DNA of 64,000 nucleotides from Halobacteriovorax vibrionivorans (GCF_003346865.1 NZ_QDKL01000002.1:1-64000), one strand, 5' to 3'. Positions 46,151-55,803 are shown, counted from the first letter of the stretch. Program-made: numbers and translations. The notes: a model not told the origin generated them from the letters alone.

Positions 46151-46936
46151 TTAGTGCTTCTTAATGAACTCTTCCTTAGGGAATCGAAATTGTGGCCCAT
46201 ATACCCCATTTTCAGATCTCTTCCCAACGCCCAAGATCATCGTAATATGATCATGACATCCTAGACCTAGTAACTTCTTTGCTCTCTTAGCATCAAAGCC
46301 TTCCATCGGAAGAGTGTCATATCCCTGAGCTCTTACAGAGAGCATAATATTTTCACAAGCTAATGCTGTTGTTTTATGGGCCCAAGTTTTAAGTTCGGAT
46401 GGAAACATTGGCTCGCGAAAGATCACTTGAAAAAGACCAATTGTATTGAAGAAGAGCCATTTAAAAGGAGATAAGATTCCAAAAGGTCCCATATAACCAT
46501 AGGCCATCGGAGTGACCTTACTATAGTAGGCCTTTACTGCCTTTGGCACTTCCAACCCTTTCTTTTTATTTACCTCTTCTAACGAAGAAATCATTCGTTT
46601 TGAATTCTTTCTCCAAGTATCAGTCTTTGCCACACAGACAATTAAGTGTTTGGCCGTCTTAGCTCCATTTTGTCCAAAACAAAACTTTGCTAAACGACTT
46701 CTCGTATCGTCACTTTTAACCCAATGGAATTCCCATGGTTGTAAGTTTGATGAGTTTGGTGCCAGCAGTCCATGTTCGATTGCCTTTTGAACAACTTCAT
46801 CAGGAACTTCTTCATCACCAAAAACACGGACACTTCGACGTGAAGTGATAACCTTTTCAAATTCCTCAAAGTTGATCTCAGGAGCAACCTCTGTGTAATT
46901 CAACTCAAGTTTCTCTGTAAAAATGTCATCACTCAC
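46151..46936 (-). CDS. Nitroreductase family protein
   Basis: 261 aa FMN-binding protein. N-terminal ITSRRSVRVFGDEEVPDEV is the classic flavin-contacting motif, then HGLLAPNSSNLQPWEFHWV, a middle insertion, and the C-terminal ALACENIMLSVRAQGYDTLPM with MILGVGKRSENGVYGP. It may reduce nitro compounds, quinones or a specific flavin substrate; substrate unknown. It lies 12 nt downstream of pepN and is probably co-transcribed with it. Confidence 0.9.
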   Translation of the reverse strand: MSDDIFTEKLELNYTEVAPEINFEEFEKVITSRRSVRVFGDEEVPDEVVQKAIEHGLLAPNSSNLQPWEFHWVKSDDTRSRLAKFCFGQNGAKTAKHLIVCVAKTDTWRKNSKRMISSLEEVNKKKGLEVPKAVKAYYSKVTPMAYGYMGPFGILSPFKWLFFNTIGLFQVIFREPMFPSELKTWAHKTTALACENIMLSVRAQGYDTLPMEGFDAKRAKKLLGLGCHDHITMILGVGKRSENGVYGPQFRFPKEEFIKKH

Positions 46937-46948
46937 GTCTAATATCCT

Positions 46949-49564
46949 TTATGAATTTAATGTTTTAGATAATTTTTCGTAAACATTCTTAGATGTTTTA
47001 TCACTTTCAACAATAGCAGTAAGTTCGGCCTTTGCTATCTCTTTAAGATCAGCAGGCATCTTACGGTAATCATTAAATGCACCAGCAAGTCTTGAAGCAG
47101 ATTGTGGGTTAATTGCATCAACCTTTCTAATCATTTCAGCAATAAATTTCATCCCTCGTCCACTTTCATGGTTAAATTGAACTTTATTACGTGCAAATGA
47201 ACCGATTAGAGCTGAAACAAGATTTGGAACATTCATATCAAAGACTTCGTCTTTCATTAGCTCTTGAACTTTATCAAAAGTTGTATCATCACAAGATGAA
47301 GCTTGCACACTGAGCCACTTTTGCATAACAAGAGTTTGGTCTTTGAACTTATCATAGAACTCTTTTAATGATTCCTGACAACCAGGTAAGTTTTCATTAA
47401 CCATAACACTTAATGAGTTCATCATATCTGTCATATTCGTTGCATACTTGAAGCATTCACGAGCAAGTTCTTTATGCTCTTCAACTGTTGAAAGACACGC
47501 TAGAACAAAGCCTCTTAGCTTTCTCTCTCCCATCGCCTTAGCATCGACTTTAAATGGTCTCTCTGTACTAAGATCATTATAAATTGAAGCTAATTCTAAC
47601 TTATAAGTATTAGCAAGAAGCTTAAATAGCTTATCTTTTGCTTCATGGATTGCGCGGTAATTTGGAATATCGATTGTTGCAGCAACATCAATCATCGATG
47701 GAAGAGAAAGACAAACTGCCTTAAATTCTTCATCAATATTATTATCATTTAGAATCGATCCCCATGCTTTAATGAATAGTTCATCAACTTGATGATTTTC
47801 ATCTTTTAGCATGGCGTGAATATTCTTTAAGGCAAGAGCTTGTCCAGCTTCATAACGGTTAAAGTCATCATTATCATTTGCCATTAAGAAAACGAAGTCT
47901 TCATCAGTTAAGTCAGAGCGAAGAACAACTGGCGCACTGAAATTTCTATTTAGTGAAGCAACTGGTCTTTCATTAACATTGGCAAATACAAATGTTTCAG
48001 TATCCGCTTTTATATGAAGGAGTCCACGATCGAGATCATTTTGATCATCACGATTCTTTAAAGCTAATGTCATATCATTTCCAGCACTATCAAGAAGTCC
48101 TAGTAAGAAAGGCATATGAAAAGGCTCTTTCGTTGGCTGCCCAGGAGTTGCAGGAGTCGATTGATTAACTGTTAAAGTAAATTCTTTAGCTGCTTCATCA
48201 TATTTAGTTGTTATATCTAAAACAGGTGTTCCCGCTTGATCATACCATCTTCTAAATTGTGAGAAGTCATAATTATCATTGGCAACACTCATAGCATGAG
48301 TGAAGTCTGCCGTTGTTACGGCCTGTCCATCATAAAGCTCAAAGTACTTATCCATCCCTCTTTGGAAGCCTTCTTCACCTAGAAGTGTATGGTACATACG
48401 AATTACTTCAGCACCTTTTTCATAAATCGTCATTGTATAGAAGTTATTCATTTCTATATATGACTTTGGCTGAATTGGGTGTGATTGAGGTCCTGCATCT
48501 TCAGGAAATTGAGCGGCCTTTAGGTTTCTCACATCATTAATACGACATACTGATCTTGAATTTAGATCGGCAGAGAATTCTTGATCTCTAAATACTGTTA
48601 GACCTTCTTTAAGTGTTAGCTGGAACCAGTCACGACAAGTTACACGGTTTCCTGTCCAATTGTGAAAATACTCATGACCAACAACTGACTCAATACCAAA
48701 GAAGTTTCTATCTTCAGCAGTTTCTTTTGAAGCAAGTACATAAGCTGAATTAAAAATATTAAGGCCTTTATTTTCCATCGCCCCCATATTGAATGAATCA
48801 ACAGCGACGATCATATAAATATCAAGGTCGTATTCGAGTCTAAATCTTTTTTCATCCCACTTCATCGACTTCTTAAGTGATTCCATTGCATGATGTGATT
48901 TTTCTTCATTACCTTTATCAACGAAAACCTGAAGCTTAACGTCACGTCCAGACTTCGTTTTGAATGTATCTTCAATAACAGCAAGATCACCTGCCACAAG
49001 AGCATATAGATAAGCAGGCTTTGCAAATGGATCATTCCATACAGCAAAATGCTTTCCATCTTCAAGATCTCCACTTTCAATTAAGTTTCCATTTGAAAGA
49101 AGAAATGGATAGTCTTTCTTATCTGCAATGATCTTTGTCGTAAAAACACTTAAGTTATCTGGACGATCGATAAAGTAAGTTATTCTTCTAAAGCCTTCTG
49201 GTTCATTTTGTGAACAAAACATCCCACCTGACTTATAAAGGCCATCAAGAGCAGTGTTTGCTTTAGGGTTAATTTCATTATGAATCTCTAAAGTGAAAGC
49301 TTCGCTAGGAAGACCAGTAAGAGTTAGAATCTCGTTTTCTTCCTTATAATTTGAAAACTCTTCTCCATTAACTTTTACGCTTTTAAGCTTTAACTCTTCA
49401 CCATTTAATTCAAGAGTATTTCCATTAACTGGTGTGATTTTCATTTTTGAAAAAACTTGAGTTTGTGTATCATCGAGATGAAATTCAAGGTCCACTGTTT
49501 CAATTTTATGAGTTGGGGCCTTGTAGTCGGCCAAATACTTGACTACTGGAGTTTCTGTTTTCAT
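46949..49564 (-). CDS. pepN: Aminopeptidase N (M1 family)
   Basis: Cytoplasmic Zn aminopeptidase that degrades peptides. 871 aa, full PepN length. Seen: GAMENKGLNIFNSAYVLA for exopeptidase specificity, the zinc motif VVGHEYFHNWTGNRVTCRDW with the downstream LKEGLTVFRDQEF Glu, the substrate-binding Tyr in MTIYEKGAEVIRMYH, a beta domain, and the long C-terminal helical domain with FNDYRKMP. Useful for recycling prey protein in a predator (inference). Confidence 0.96.
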   Translation of the reverse strand: MKTETPVVKYLADYKAPTHKIETVDLEFHLDDTQTQVFSKMKITPVNGNTLELNGEELKLKSVKVNGEEFSNYKEENEILTLTGLPSEAFTLEIHNEINPKANTALDGLYKSGGMFCSQNEPEGFRRITYFIDRPDNLSVFTTKIIADKKDYPFLLSNGNLIESGDLEDGKHFAVWNDPFAKPAYLYALVAGDLAVIEDTFKTKSGRDVKLQVFVDKGNEEKSHHAMESLKKSMKWDEKRFRLEYDLDIYMIVAVDSFNMGAMENKGLNIFNSAYVLASKETAEDRNFFGIESVVGHEYFHNWTGNRVTCRDWFQLTLKEGLTVFRDQEFSADLNSRSVCRINDVRNLKAAQFPEDAGPQSHPIQPKSYIEMNNFYTMTIYEKGAEVIRMYHTLLGEEGFQRGMDKYFELYDGQAVTTADFTHAMSVANDNYDFSQFRRWYDQAGTPVLDITTKYDEAAKEFTLTVNQSTPATPGQPTKEPFHMPFLLGLLDSAGNDMTLALKNRDDQNDLDRGLLHIKADTETFVFANVNERPVASLNRNFSAPVVLRSDLTDEDFVFLMANDNDDFNRYEAGQALALKNIHAMLKDENHQVDELFIKAWGSILNDNNIDEEFKAVCLSLPSMIDVAATIDIPNYRAIHEAKDKLFKLLANTYKLELASIYNDLSTERPFKVDAKAMGERKLRGFVLACLSTVEEHKELARECFKYATNMTDMMNSLSVMVNENLPGCQESLKEFYDKFKDQTLVMQKWLSVQASSCDDTTFDKVQELMKDEVFDMNVPNLVSALIGSFARNKVQFNHESGRGMKFIAEMIRKVDAINPQSASRLAGAFNDYRKMPADLKEIAKAELTAIVESDKTSKNVYEKLSKTLNS

Positions 49565-49736
49565 ACGTACGTCCTTTTTAACTATCTATAAGTATCTAAA
49601 ATAACGATTTTGCTCATTATAAGGCATTTATTTCTAGAATTTGCCACAATTTGAACTGAATGAAAACTTTGATTAAAATATATTTAATATTAAATAGTTA
49701 ACGCAATAATTCAATAATTTAAAGTGAGCTAGTAAG

Positions 49737-50468
49737 ATGGATGCTAATAAGAAATTTTATTTCTCTGAAATCCCCAAGGATGAGAGGTTAAGTTTTTTAA
49801 GAAGGGCCGTAAGTGACGGACTTAGCGTAGAGGTTTGGCAAAAAGGTCAAGACAAAGACAAAGTCGAAAAATTTAAAATAAAATCTCTCGATGAAGACAA
49901 CCTTGAACTTTCAGTAGATTTTGACGCAAGCATCATTGCGAAACTTGCTGGTTCAAAGAATAAAGAAAGTGAAGTTCTAATTAAAATCACTTTTAAGTCT
50001 GTATACCTATTCTCTAGCTCGTTTCTAAGTTTCAATTCAGCAAGTGAATTATATAGTCTTAAAGCTGATCGACCTTTCTATAAAAGTCAGCAACGTACTA
50101 ACTATCGACTACACGCAAACTCATATATCCCTATTCAAATTAAAATTGAAGAAGATGTATTTGACTGCAATGATATTTCTGCTGGTGGAATAAGCTTTAA
50201 TTGCTCTTCTGAATTCAAAGAGAAGTTTGCAAAAGAGACCATCTTTGCCAAGGCCACTGTAAGACTTGCTTCTAAGCGCTTTGAGATTCCTCAACTTAAG
50301 ATTGCAGCAACTTGGCCAAATGATTCGGACTCAGAAAAGCCTTTAGGTATTGGTGCCGCTTTTCAAAATATGGATAAAGATGTTGAGGAAGACCTCGTTC
50401 TTTCAATTAACTCTGAAGCCCGTGGAGAAGAGCTTAGAAAGCAGGCGGCGATGAAGAAAGGCACTTAG
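49737..50468 (+). CDS. PilZ-domain protein (putative c-di-GMP receptor)
   Basis: 243 aa. An N-terminal YcgR-like beta domain (about 20-115) precedes the PilZ domain: RxxxR motif at Arg120-Arg124 in QQRTNYRL, and DISAGG at 146-151, the two c-di-GMP contact motifs. The C-terminus has an acidic to basic helix. This is a likely effector for cyclic di-GMP made by the GGDEF protein at 56886-57848, though no direct link is shown. Its 3' end overlaps the next leftward gene by 35 nt. Confidence 0.88.
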   Translation: MDANKKFYFSEIPKDERLSFLRRAVSDGLSVEVWQKGQDKDKVEKFKIKSLDEDNLELSVDFDASIIAKLAGSKNKESEVLIKITFKSVYLFSSSFLSFNSASELYSLKADRPFYKSQQRTNYRLHANSYIPIQIKIEEDVFDCNDISAGGISFNCSSEFKEKFAKETIFAKATVRLASKRFEIPQLKIAATWPNDSDSEKPLGIGAAFQNMDKDVEEDLVLSINSEARGEELRKQAAMKKGT

Positions 50469-51396
50469 ACTCCTTATTGCTCTTAAGCTTTAAAGACGAA
50501 AAATACTTATCAAGTTCTTCTTGATTAAGAGTCTCTTCTAATACCTTCTTATTTTTATGATTTATCAAATCTTTAAAAGACAATATCGTTGATATTTGAG
50601 GACAACCAATAGGCATAGAATTAATAAAGGCGTTTATTGCAACTTTATTATCACTAGCTAGAAATTTCTTATAATAAATATCATGCCATCCATTTTGATA
50701 ACGAGCTAAGTAAACAGCGACACCATCAAGATTCTCATCTATTTTAAAAAACCTCTTAGCAATAAAGGTTTTCAGTCCCTGATGATTTGGGATTGCACTT
50801 ATAAGTGGCCCTAGTTCTTCATATTTTAAGACTTTAGCATCTATTAACTCTAAGTATTTCTTTAAATAGTCGGCCTTATCATACCAAGGAAGCGGTAACT
50901 TAACTGCCATAAGATAATATGACTTAATTGAGAGCTGTGAATCAAAGGAGTTGGCCAATTTTAAAAGCTGGGACTTATTTTGTTGAAAGTAGTCATGACA
51001 TAGACGGTGATGGCAACTTGCAAGACCTTTCATATACAATTCAAAAGATACTTTAGAGGCCTTATCAATTTGTATTTCACGACATCCTCCGACACTAATT
51101 AAGCTTGCGCAGACATAGAATAAGTCGTTTCCATACGTATCAAAGAATTGATTAAAGTTATTATCAATCTTCTCTTTTAGAGTTTTTCTAAATTCAATTG
51201 GGCCATTAAGTGAGCTAATAAGTTGTTTTTTCGTACACAAAGTACTTAAATCACAAGGTATTTTCCAGTCTTGTACTTCAGAACTTACAGTCTGAGAGAG
51301 CTCTTTATCTCCCCCAATACACGATGCACAAATCGTTAAGATGATGAAGTGAATCATGGCACTTAAAAAAGAAGAAAAGTTGAATAATTTAAACAT
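50434..51396 (-). CDS. Secreted helical protein of unknown function
   Basis: 320 aa. The N-terminus is hydrophobic (MIHFIILTICASCIGGD) and looks like an exported or lipoprotein-type signal, but the lipobox is not canonical. The mature part is alpha-helical with scattered Cys (IPCDLSTLCTKK, YVCASLISVGGCREI, SCHHRLCHDYF). Two starts are possible, ATG 51396 and ATG 51357; the second would place the signal at the N-terminus. Unrecognised family. Its 3' end overlaps the PilZ gene. Confidence 0.65.
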   Translation of the reverse strand: MFKLFNFSSFLSAMIHFIILTICASCIGGDKELSQTVSSEVQDWKIPCDLSTLCTKKQLISSLNGPIEFRKTLKEKIDNNFNQFFDTYGNDLFYVCASLISVGGCREIQIDKASKVSFELYMKGLASCHHRLCHDYFQQNKSQLLKLANSFDSQLSIKSYYLMAVKLPLPWYDKADYLKKYLELIDAKVLKYEELGPLISAIPNHQGLKTFIAKRFFKIDENLDGVAVYLARYQNGWHDIYYKKFLASDNKVAINAFINSMPIGCPQISTILSFKDLINHKNKKVLEETLNQEELDKYFSSLKLKSNKESKCLSSSPPAF

Positions 51397-51427
51397 GATA
51401 AGTACTACCTTAACGCATATATCTAAG

Positions 51428-51456
51428 TTGACTTGTCAACAATATATGGATAAATT
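51428..51456 (+). promoter_or_regulatory. Candidate promoter of the sphingolipid operon
   Basis: TTGACT (51428-51433) and TAAATT (51451-51456) with a 17-nt spacer, about 45 nt before the serine palmitoyltransferase start. The -35 box sits in a short palindrome, TTGAC-TT-GTCAA (51428-51439), which could be an operator. Confidence 0.4.
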
Positions 51457-51502
51457 CACTGCTACCTCTATTTATTAATACAATTCTAATGAGATGTGAA
51501 AT

Positions 51503-52711
51503 ATGTCGTTGAAATTTTCAAGTGCAGCTGACCGTTTAATGGACAAAGCAAATATGCTTAAGTCTAAAGATCTTTATCCATTCTTTCGTCAAATTGGTGA
51601 CTCAGAAGGAACGGTTGTAAAAATTGATGGCCGTGATCAAATCATGATCGGCTCAAATAACTACCTTGGTCTAACTCACCACCCACATGTGAAAGAAGCG
51701 GCCATAAAGGCCATTGAAAAATACGGTACAGGTTGTACAGGTTCAAGATTTCTTAATGGAAATTTAACGATACACGAAGAACTTGAAGAAAAGCTAGCTA
51801 CATACCTTGGGCATGAAAAGGCCCTTATCTTTTCAACAGGTATGCAAACGAACCTTGGTGCTCTATCTGCTATTTGTGGACCAAGAGATTGTATGCTCTT
51901 TGATTCTGAAAATCATGCTTCAATCATTGATGCTTCACGTTTAGCAATGGGAACAACTTTTAAATATCGTCACAACGATATGGAGTCTCTTGAAGAGCAA
52001 CTTGAAGCTAATATCGATCGCTTCCAAAAAGTTATCATCGTAGCTGACGGTGTTTTCTCAATGACTGGTGATATTGCAAACCTTCCAGAAATGGTAAGAC
52101 TTGCAGAAAAATATGGTGCCTATATCTACGTTGACGATGCTCATGGTATCGGTGTTATGGGAGAAAAAGGTGCAGGAACGATGAACCACTTTGGTGTAAC
52201 TGATAAAGTACACTTAAATATGGGAACGTTTTCTAAATCATTTGCTTCTATTGGTGGTGTACTTTCAGGTGATGCTGAAACTATCAACTACGTAAAACAC
52301 TTAGCGAGATCATTTATGTTCTCTGCTTCAATGGCCCCTTCAGCAGTTGCGACAGTATCTGCATGTATCGACGTTATCAATGAAGACGACACTCTTCATG
52401 AGAAACTATGGGATAACGTACAATTTATGAGAAATGGATTCCAAGAAATTGGGTTCTATACATATAATTCGCAAACACCAATTATTCCAATCTTCATCGG
52501 TGACGATGTGAAATCGATGCTTGTAACAAAATTCCTAAGTGATCACGGAGTTTTTGCAACTCCAGTTGTTCCACCAGCAGTACCTAAGGGAGAGGCCCTT
52601 ATTAGAACAAGTTATATGGCAACTCATAGTAAGAGTGAGCTAACAAAAGTTCTTGAGGTATTTGCAAAGGCCAAGAAGGAATTTGATCTTCCTTCAACAA
52701 TGGGACACTAG
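51503..52711 (+). CDS. spt: Serine palmitoyltransferase (alpha-oxoamine synthase family)
   Basis: PLP enzyme that condenses serine with palmitoyl-CoA/ACP to 3-ketodihydrosphingosine, the first step of sphingolipid synthesis. 402 aa. PLP Lys245 is in GTFSKSFASIGG, the PLP-contacting Asp/His are in VDDAHGIG (211-214), and His138 is in SENHASIID. Related family members (glycine acetyltransferase Kbl, 8-amino-7-oxononanoate synthase BioF) share this fold. The call as SPT rests mainly on the neighbours, a GNAT-like acyltransferase and an SDR reductase like those needed for ceramide, and on the soluble-SPT-like sequence. Confidence 0.8.
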   Translation: MSLKFSSAADRLMDKANMLKSKDLYPFFRQIGDSEGTVVKIDGRDQIMIGSNNYLGLTHHPHVKEAAIKAIEKYGTGCTGSRFLNGNLTIHEELEEKLATYLGHEKALIFSTGMQTNLGALSAICGPRDCMLFDSENHASIIDASRLAMGTTFKYRHNDMESLEEQLEANIDRFQKVIIVADGVFSMTGDIANLPEMVRLAEKYGAYIYVDDAHGIGVMGEKGAGTMNHFGVTDKVHLNMGTFSKSFASIGGVLSGDAETINYVKHLARSFMFSASMAPSAVATVSACIDVINEDDTLHEKLWDNVQFMRNGFQEIGFYTYNSQTPIIPIFIGDDVKSMLVTKFLSDHGVFATPVVPPAVPKGEALIRTSYMATHSKSELTKVLEVFAKAKKEFDLPSTMGH

Positions 52712-52727
52712 AAAGAAAGGAGCTTAG

Positions 52728-53858
52728 ATGGCCATCTATATTGAGAAAGTAGACGTTTTAAACGATAAAAAGGCCCGTAAACGATTCATTGATATTCAAT
52801 TTGAAATATATAAAGATGATAAGTTTTGGGTTCCTCAATTAAGAATGGAGCTAAATAAGTTATTCAAGTCAGGCCACCCTTTCTACAATACGGCCCAATG
52901 TGCTTTCTATATCGCCATTAAAGATGGAAAAGATGTTGGAAGAATCATGGCCATCAATAATCATAACTATAACAAATTTCATAATTCAAAAGAAGGACAT
53001 TGGGGATTCCTCGATGCCATCGACGATATAAAAGTTTTTGAAAGCTTATTTAATGCAGCGGCAGAATGGTGTTCATCACTAGGCATGGAAAAGTTTATTG
53101 GCCCATTTAATCCTTCGACAAATTATGAATGTGGAACACTAATCAAAGGATATGGAGAGATTCCTGTTCTTATGATGATGTATAATTACGAATACTATCA
53201 GCAACATATTGAGTCTCTTGGCTTCACAAAAGCAATGGATCTACTTGCTTATCATATGAAAACTGAAACTCAGATGCCTGAAGTTATTAAAAAGATTGCA
53301 GAGCGTGCAGAAAAGAAAGAGTCCATTACTTATCGTTGTGTTTCTAAAAAGAGATGGCAAGAAGAAATAAAACTCATGTATGAGATTTACAATGATGCTT
53401 GGGAAGAGAATTGGGGATTTGTCCCAATGACCAAGGATGAGTTCTTTGCCATGGCCGCAGACCTAAAAACAGTAGCAGATGAAAAGCTTATTTTATTCGC
53501 TCTTGTAAACGGTGTTGAAGCTGGCTTTATTGTATGCCTACCCGACTTTAATCAAGTTCTACATAAAATCCCAAATGGAAAGCTATTACCAACAGGTATA
53601 TTTCAAGTCCTAAGGGCACCTAAATTAATCGACGGTGTTCGAGTTATTACAATGGGTGTGAAGAAGAAATACAGGCTTTATGGACTAGAATCAATTCTCT
53701 ATTTCCGAGCTCACGAAAATATTGCAAGCTATAAGAAGTATAAGAATATTGAAATGAGTTGGATTTTAGAAGACAACTTAAATATGAATAAACCACTTCT
53801 AAAAATGAATGCGGTACCATATAGGAAGTATCGTATTTTTCAAAAAGAGCTCGTATGA
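52728..53858 (+). CDS. GNAT-superfamily acyltransferase, candidate bacterial ceramide synthase
   Basis: 376 aa, cytoplasmic. A GNAT-like core is suggested by the pattern (FYIAIKDGKDVGRIMAIN; GFLDAIDD; GLESILYFRAHENI). Bacterial ceramide synthase of Caulobacter is a GNAT-superfamily protein encoded in the same pathway; the candidate function here is N-acylation of 3-ketosphinganine. This follows from position: 16 nt after spt, and a 4-nt overlap with the reductase gene. The sequence alone does not prove the substrate. Confidence 0.7.
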   Translation: MAIYIEKVDVLNDKKARKRFIDIQFEIYKDDKFWVPQLRMELNKLFKSGHPFYNTAQCAFYIAIKDGKDVGRIMAINNHNYNKFHNSKEGHWGFLDAIDDIKVFESLFNAAAEWCSSLGMEKFIGPFNPSTNYECGTLIKGYGEIPVLMMMYNYEYYQQHIESLGFTKAMDLLAYHMKTETQMPEVIKKIAERAEKKESITYRCVSKKRWQEEIKLMYEIYNDAWEENWGFVPMTKDEFFAMAADLKTVADEKLILFALVNGVEAGFIVCLPDFNQVLHKIPNGKLLPTGIFQVLRAPKLIDGVRVITMGVKKKYRLYGLESILYFRAHENIASYKKYKNIEMSWILEDNLNMNKPLLKMNAVPYRKYRIFQKELV

Positions 53859-54829
53859 AAGTTTTAATTACTGGAGCGACTGGCTTTGTTGGCTCCCACC
53901 TATGTGATAAATTATCAGAACAAGGACATGAAGTTTACGCTTTAGTAAGAAATGAACAAAAAGCACTAAACTTAGAGCTGCCTGGAAAATATATTACAGG
54001 AAACCTCGATGAAGAATCAATTTCATCATGGGTAAAGAAACTTCCCTCAGATCTCGACTGTGTTATTCACACAGCTGGTGTTGTCTCTGCTAAGCATTCA
54101 TTAACATTTGCAAAAACAAATCAGCTAGCAACACAAGATTTAATAAATGAATTAAGTAAGCGTTATGAGAAATTACATTTTCTTTTAATCTCATCACAAG
54201 CAGCTGCTGGACCATCTCAATCACCTATTGATGAGGCCCATGAATGTAATCCAGTGTCAGCATATGGTCATTCAAAACTAGCAGCTGAGCAGGCGCTAAA
54301 AGAGCTAGCTCCTGAAAGTTGGAATAGTACAATCATTAGGCCTCCAATGGTAATTGGACCAAGAGATAGTGCCGTACTTGATGTCTTTAAGATGGTAAAA
54401 TCGAGATTTGTCACTGGCCCTGGCCTTGGATTTAGATCAAAGCGCTACAGTGTTGTAAATGTCTTTGATCTTGTTGATGCAATTATCTTATGTGCAAAAC
54501 AACAAAGTCCAAAGAATGAAGTTTACTATGTCACATCTGTTGATGAAGTAACTTTTGAGGAATTAATCAATACAATCTCAAGTACTCTTGGTGTGAAGAA
54601 AGTATTCTTTATGTCTATCCCAATTTGGATACTAAGAATTGTAGCAGGTGCACTTTATACGCTGCCTATTCACCTTCCATTAACGAGAGATAAGATTAAT
54701 GAGCTTGAGGCACATGCGTGGCTTTGTAAAAGTGAAAAGATCAAGGCCTTAGGACATATACCTCAACACGATCTAAGATCGACTATTGAGATGACAGCAA
54801 AAGATTATCAAGGGCGCAACTGGCTCTAA
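53855..54829 (+). CDS. Extended-SDR NAD(P)-dependent reductase, candidate ceramide/ketosphinganine reductase
   Basis: 324 aa. Rossmann loop TGATGFVGSHL, catalytic Tyr-x3-Lys in SAYGHSKLAAE, and HTAGVVSAKHS. In Caulobacter the reductase of the sphingolipid pathway is of this SDR/epimerase class, whereas the fungal and animal enzyme belongs to another subgroup, so the placement supports reduction of the 3-keto group. A hydrophobic stretch near 250 (FFMSIPIWILRIVAGALYTL) may bind membrane. Its stop overlaps the stop of the facing hydroxylase gene by 4 nt. Confidence 0.75.
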   Translation: MKVLITGATGFVGSHLCDKLSEQGHEVYALVRNEQKALNLELPGKYITGNLDEESISSWVKKLPSDLDCVIHTAGVVSAKHSLTFAKTNQLATQDLINELSKRYEKLHFLLISSQAAAGPSQSPIDEAHECNPVSAYGHSKLAAEQALKELAPESWNSTIIRPPMVIGPRDSAVLDVFKMVKSRFVTGPGLGFRSKRYSVVNVFDLVDAIILCAKQQSPKNEVYYVTSVDEVTFEELINTISSTLGVKKVFFMSIPIWILRIVAGALYTLPIHLPLTRDKINELEAHAWLCKSEKIKALGHIPQHDLRSTIEMTAKDYQGRNWL

Positions 54830-55440
54830 TAACCTTCTTCTTTTTCTCCAGTAACCGTACGAAATACATAGTCCCAAAGTGGTGAACTTACACCATACTT
54901 TGCCTTTTCATGACGAAAGTGATGTTGAAGATGAAACTTCTTTAAGTAGCGCCCTACTCGGCCAGTCATTTTAAAGTGGTGAGTTGCATAGTGTATATAG
55001 TCGTAACAAAGATAGCCTACTGTAAAGAATGCCATAAAACCCGAAAGATAATACGCTGGAATAAATAGTGAAAAGAATCCCCATATCAATGCCATAATTA
55101 AAATGGCCGGAACAGGTGGCATAACAAGTCTTGTTGGATCATTTGGATCATCGTGATGGAGTCCGTGAAATAGGAATACAAATCGTTTTGTCAGTGGCCC
55201 TATAGGTTTTAAATGAAAAACAAAGCGGTGAAGTAAGTACTCTGTCAGAGTCCAAATAAGAAGTCCGCTAATGGCACAAATAATCATTTCAAAATGTGTA
55301 TAACCTAAAGCAAAGTAAGAGCGATAGATAAGAAAAATGACAAAGGGCGTCCAAAGTAGTAATGGTATTATTGGGTGTACGTGAGTCATAGACTCAAGAA
55401 CAGGGTTCTTAAATATTCTAATTGATTCGTATTTTTTCAC
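54826..55440 (-). CDS. Fatty acid 2-hydroxylase-like (sterol desaturase superfamily) membrane enzyme
   Basis: 204 aa with about four membrane helices. All diiron His boxes are present: HRFVFH (71-76), HGLHH (92-96), HYATHH (150-155), HLQHH (170-174) plus His177; the HGLHHDDPNDPTRLVMPP block is close to eukaryotic FA2H/Scs7, which 2-hydroxylates the N-acyl chain of ceramides. Its place facing the spt operon supports ceramide hydroxylation. It needs O2 and a reductant; no cytochrome b5 domain is seen. Confidence 0.88.
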   Translation of the reverse strand: MKKYESIRIFKNPVLESMTHVHPIIPLLLWTPFVIFLIYRSYFALGYTHFEMIICAISGLLIWTLTEYLLHRFVFHLKPIGPLTKRFVFLFHGLHHDDPNDPTRLVMPPVPAILIMALIWGFFSLFIPAYYLSGFMAFFTVGYLCYDYIHYATHHFKMTGRVGRYLKKFHLQHHFRHEKAKYGVSSPLWDYVFRTVTGEKEEGY

Positions 55441-55803
55441 TTTTTATATCCTATAAGTAGAAAAACCTATAAACACTAGTATTCATAACAAATAAGAAAA
55501 GAATAGTCAGCTTTTAGCTACTTTTAAACTAATTTAAACCTATTTTTTATTGATGTCAGAAATCAAGAAAACATATTTTATAGAGCATGTAAATGCCTAT
55601 ACAGTAACGTATTAGAATAATGGACTAAGTTAATTTCTCATGCGAGTTACTGTAAGAAAAAATCCCTTGTTCTTTCTGTAAAATCGAATAAACTTATTAA
55701 TAAGCAGAGACGAAATAAAGACACTTCGGCGTTTCGGGAAAGGACTTTTTAGGAACGTCGTCTTTTATTTCATTCAAAAAAATAATCCCAAATCATTTAA
55801 ATT
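55441..55803. other. Gene-free gap with a long imperfect hairpin
   Basis: No convincing reading frame: a 20-codon frame from 55553 lacks an SD. At 55712-55722 GAAATAAAGAC pairs with GTCTTTTATTTC (55760-55771) with one bulge, enclosing 37 nt. It lies just past the 3' end of the phosphoesterase gene; no clean U tail follows on either strand. It may be a 3' untranslated structure or a small RNA. The hydroxylase promoter must lie in the left part of this gap. Confidence 0.5.

Noticed and set aside
55553..55615. 20-residue frame MSEIKKTYFIEHVNAYTVTY in the 363-nt gap
   Set aside because: No SD, short and not supported by composition.
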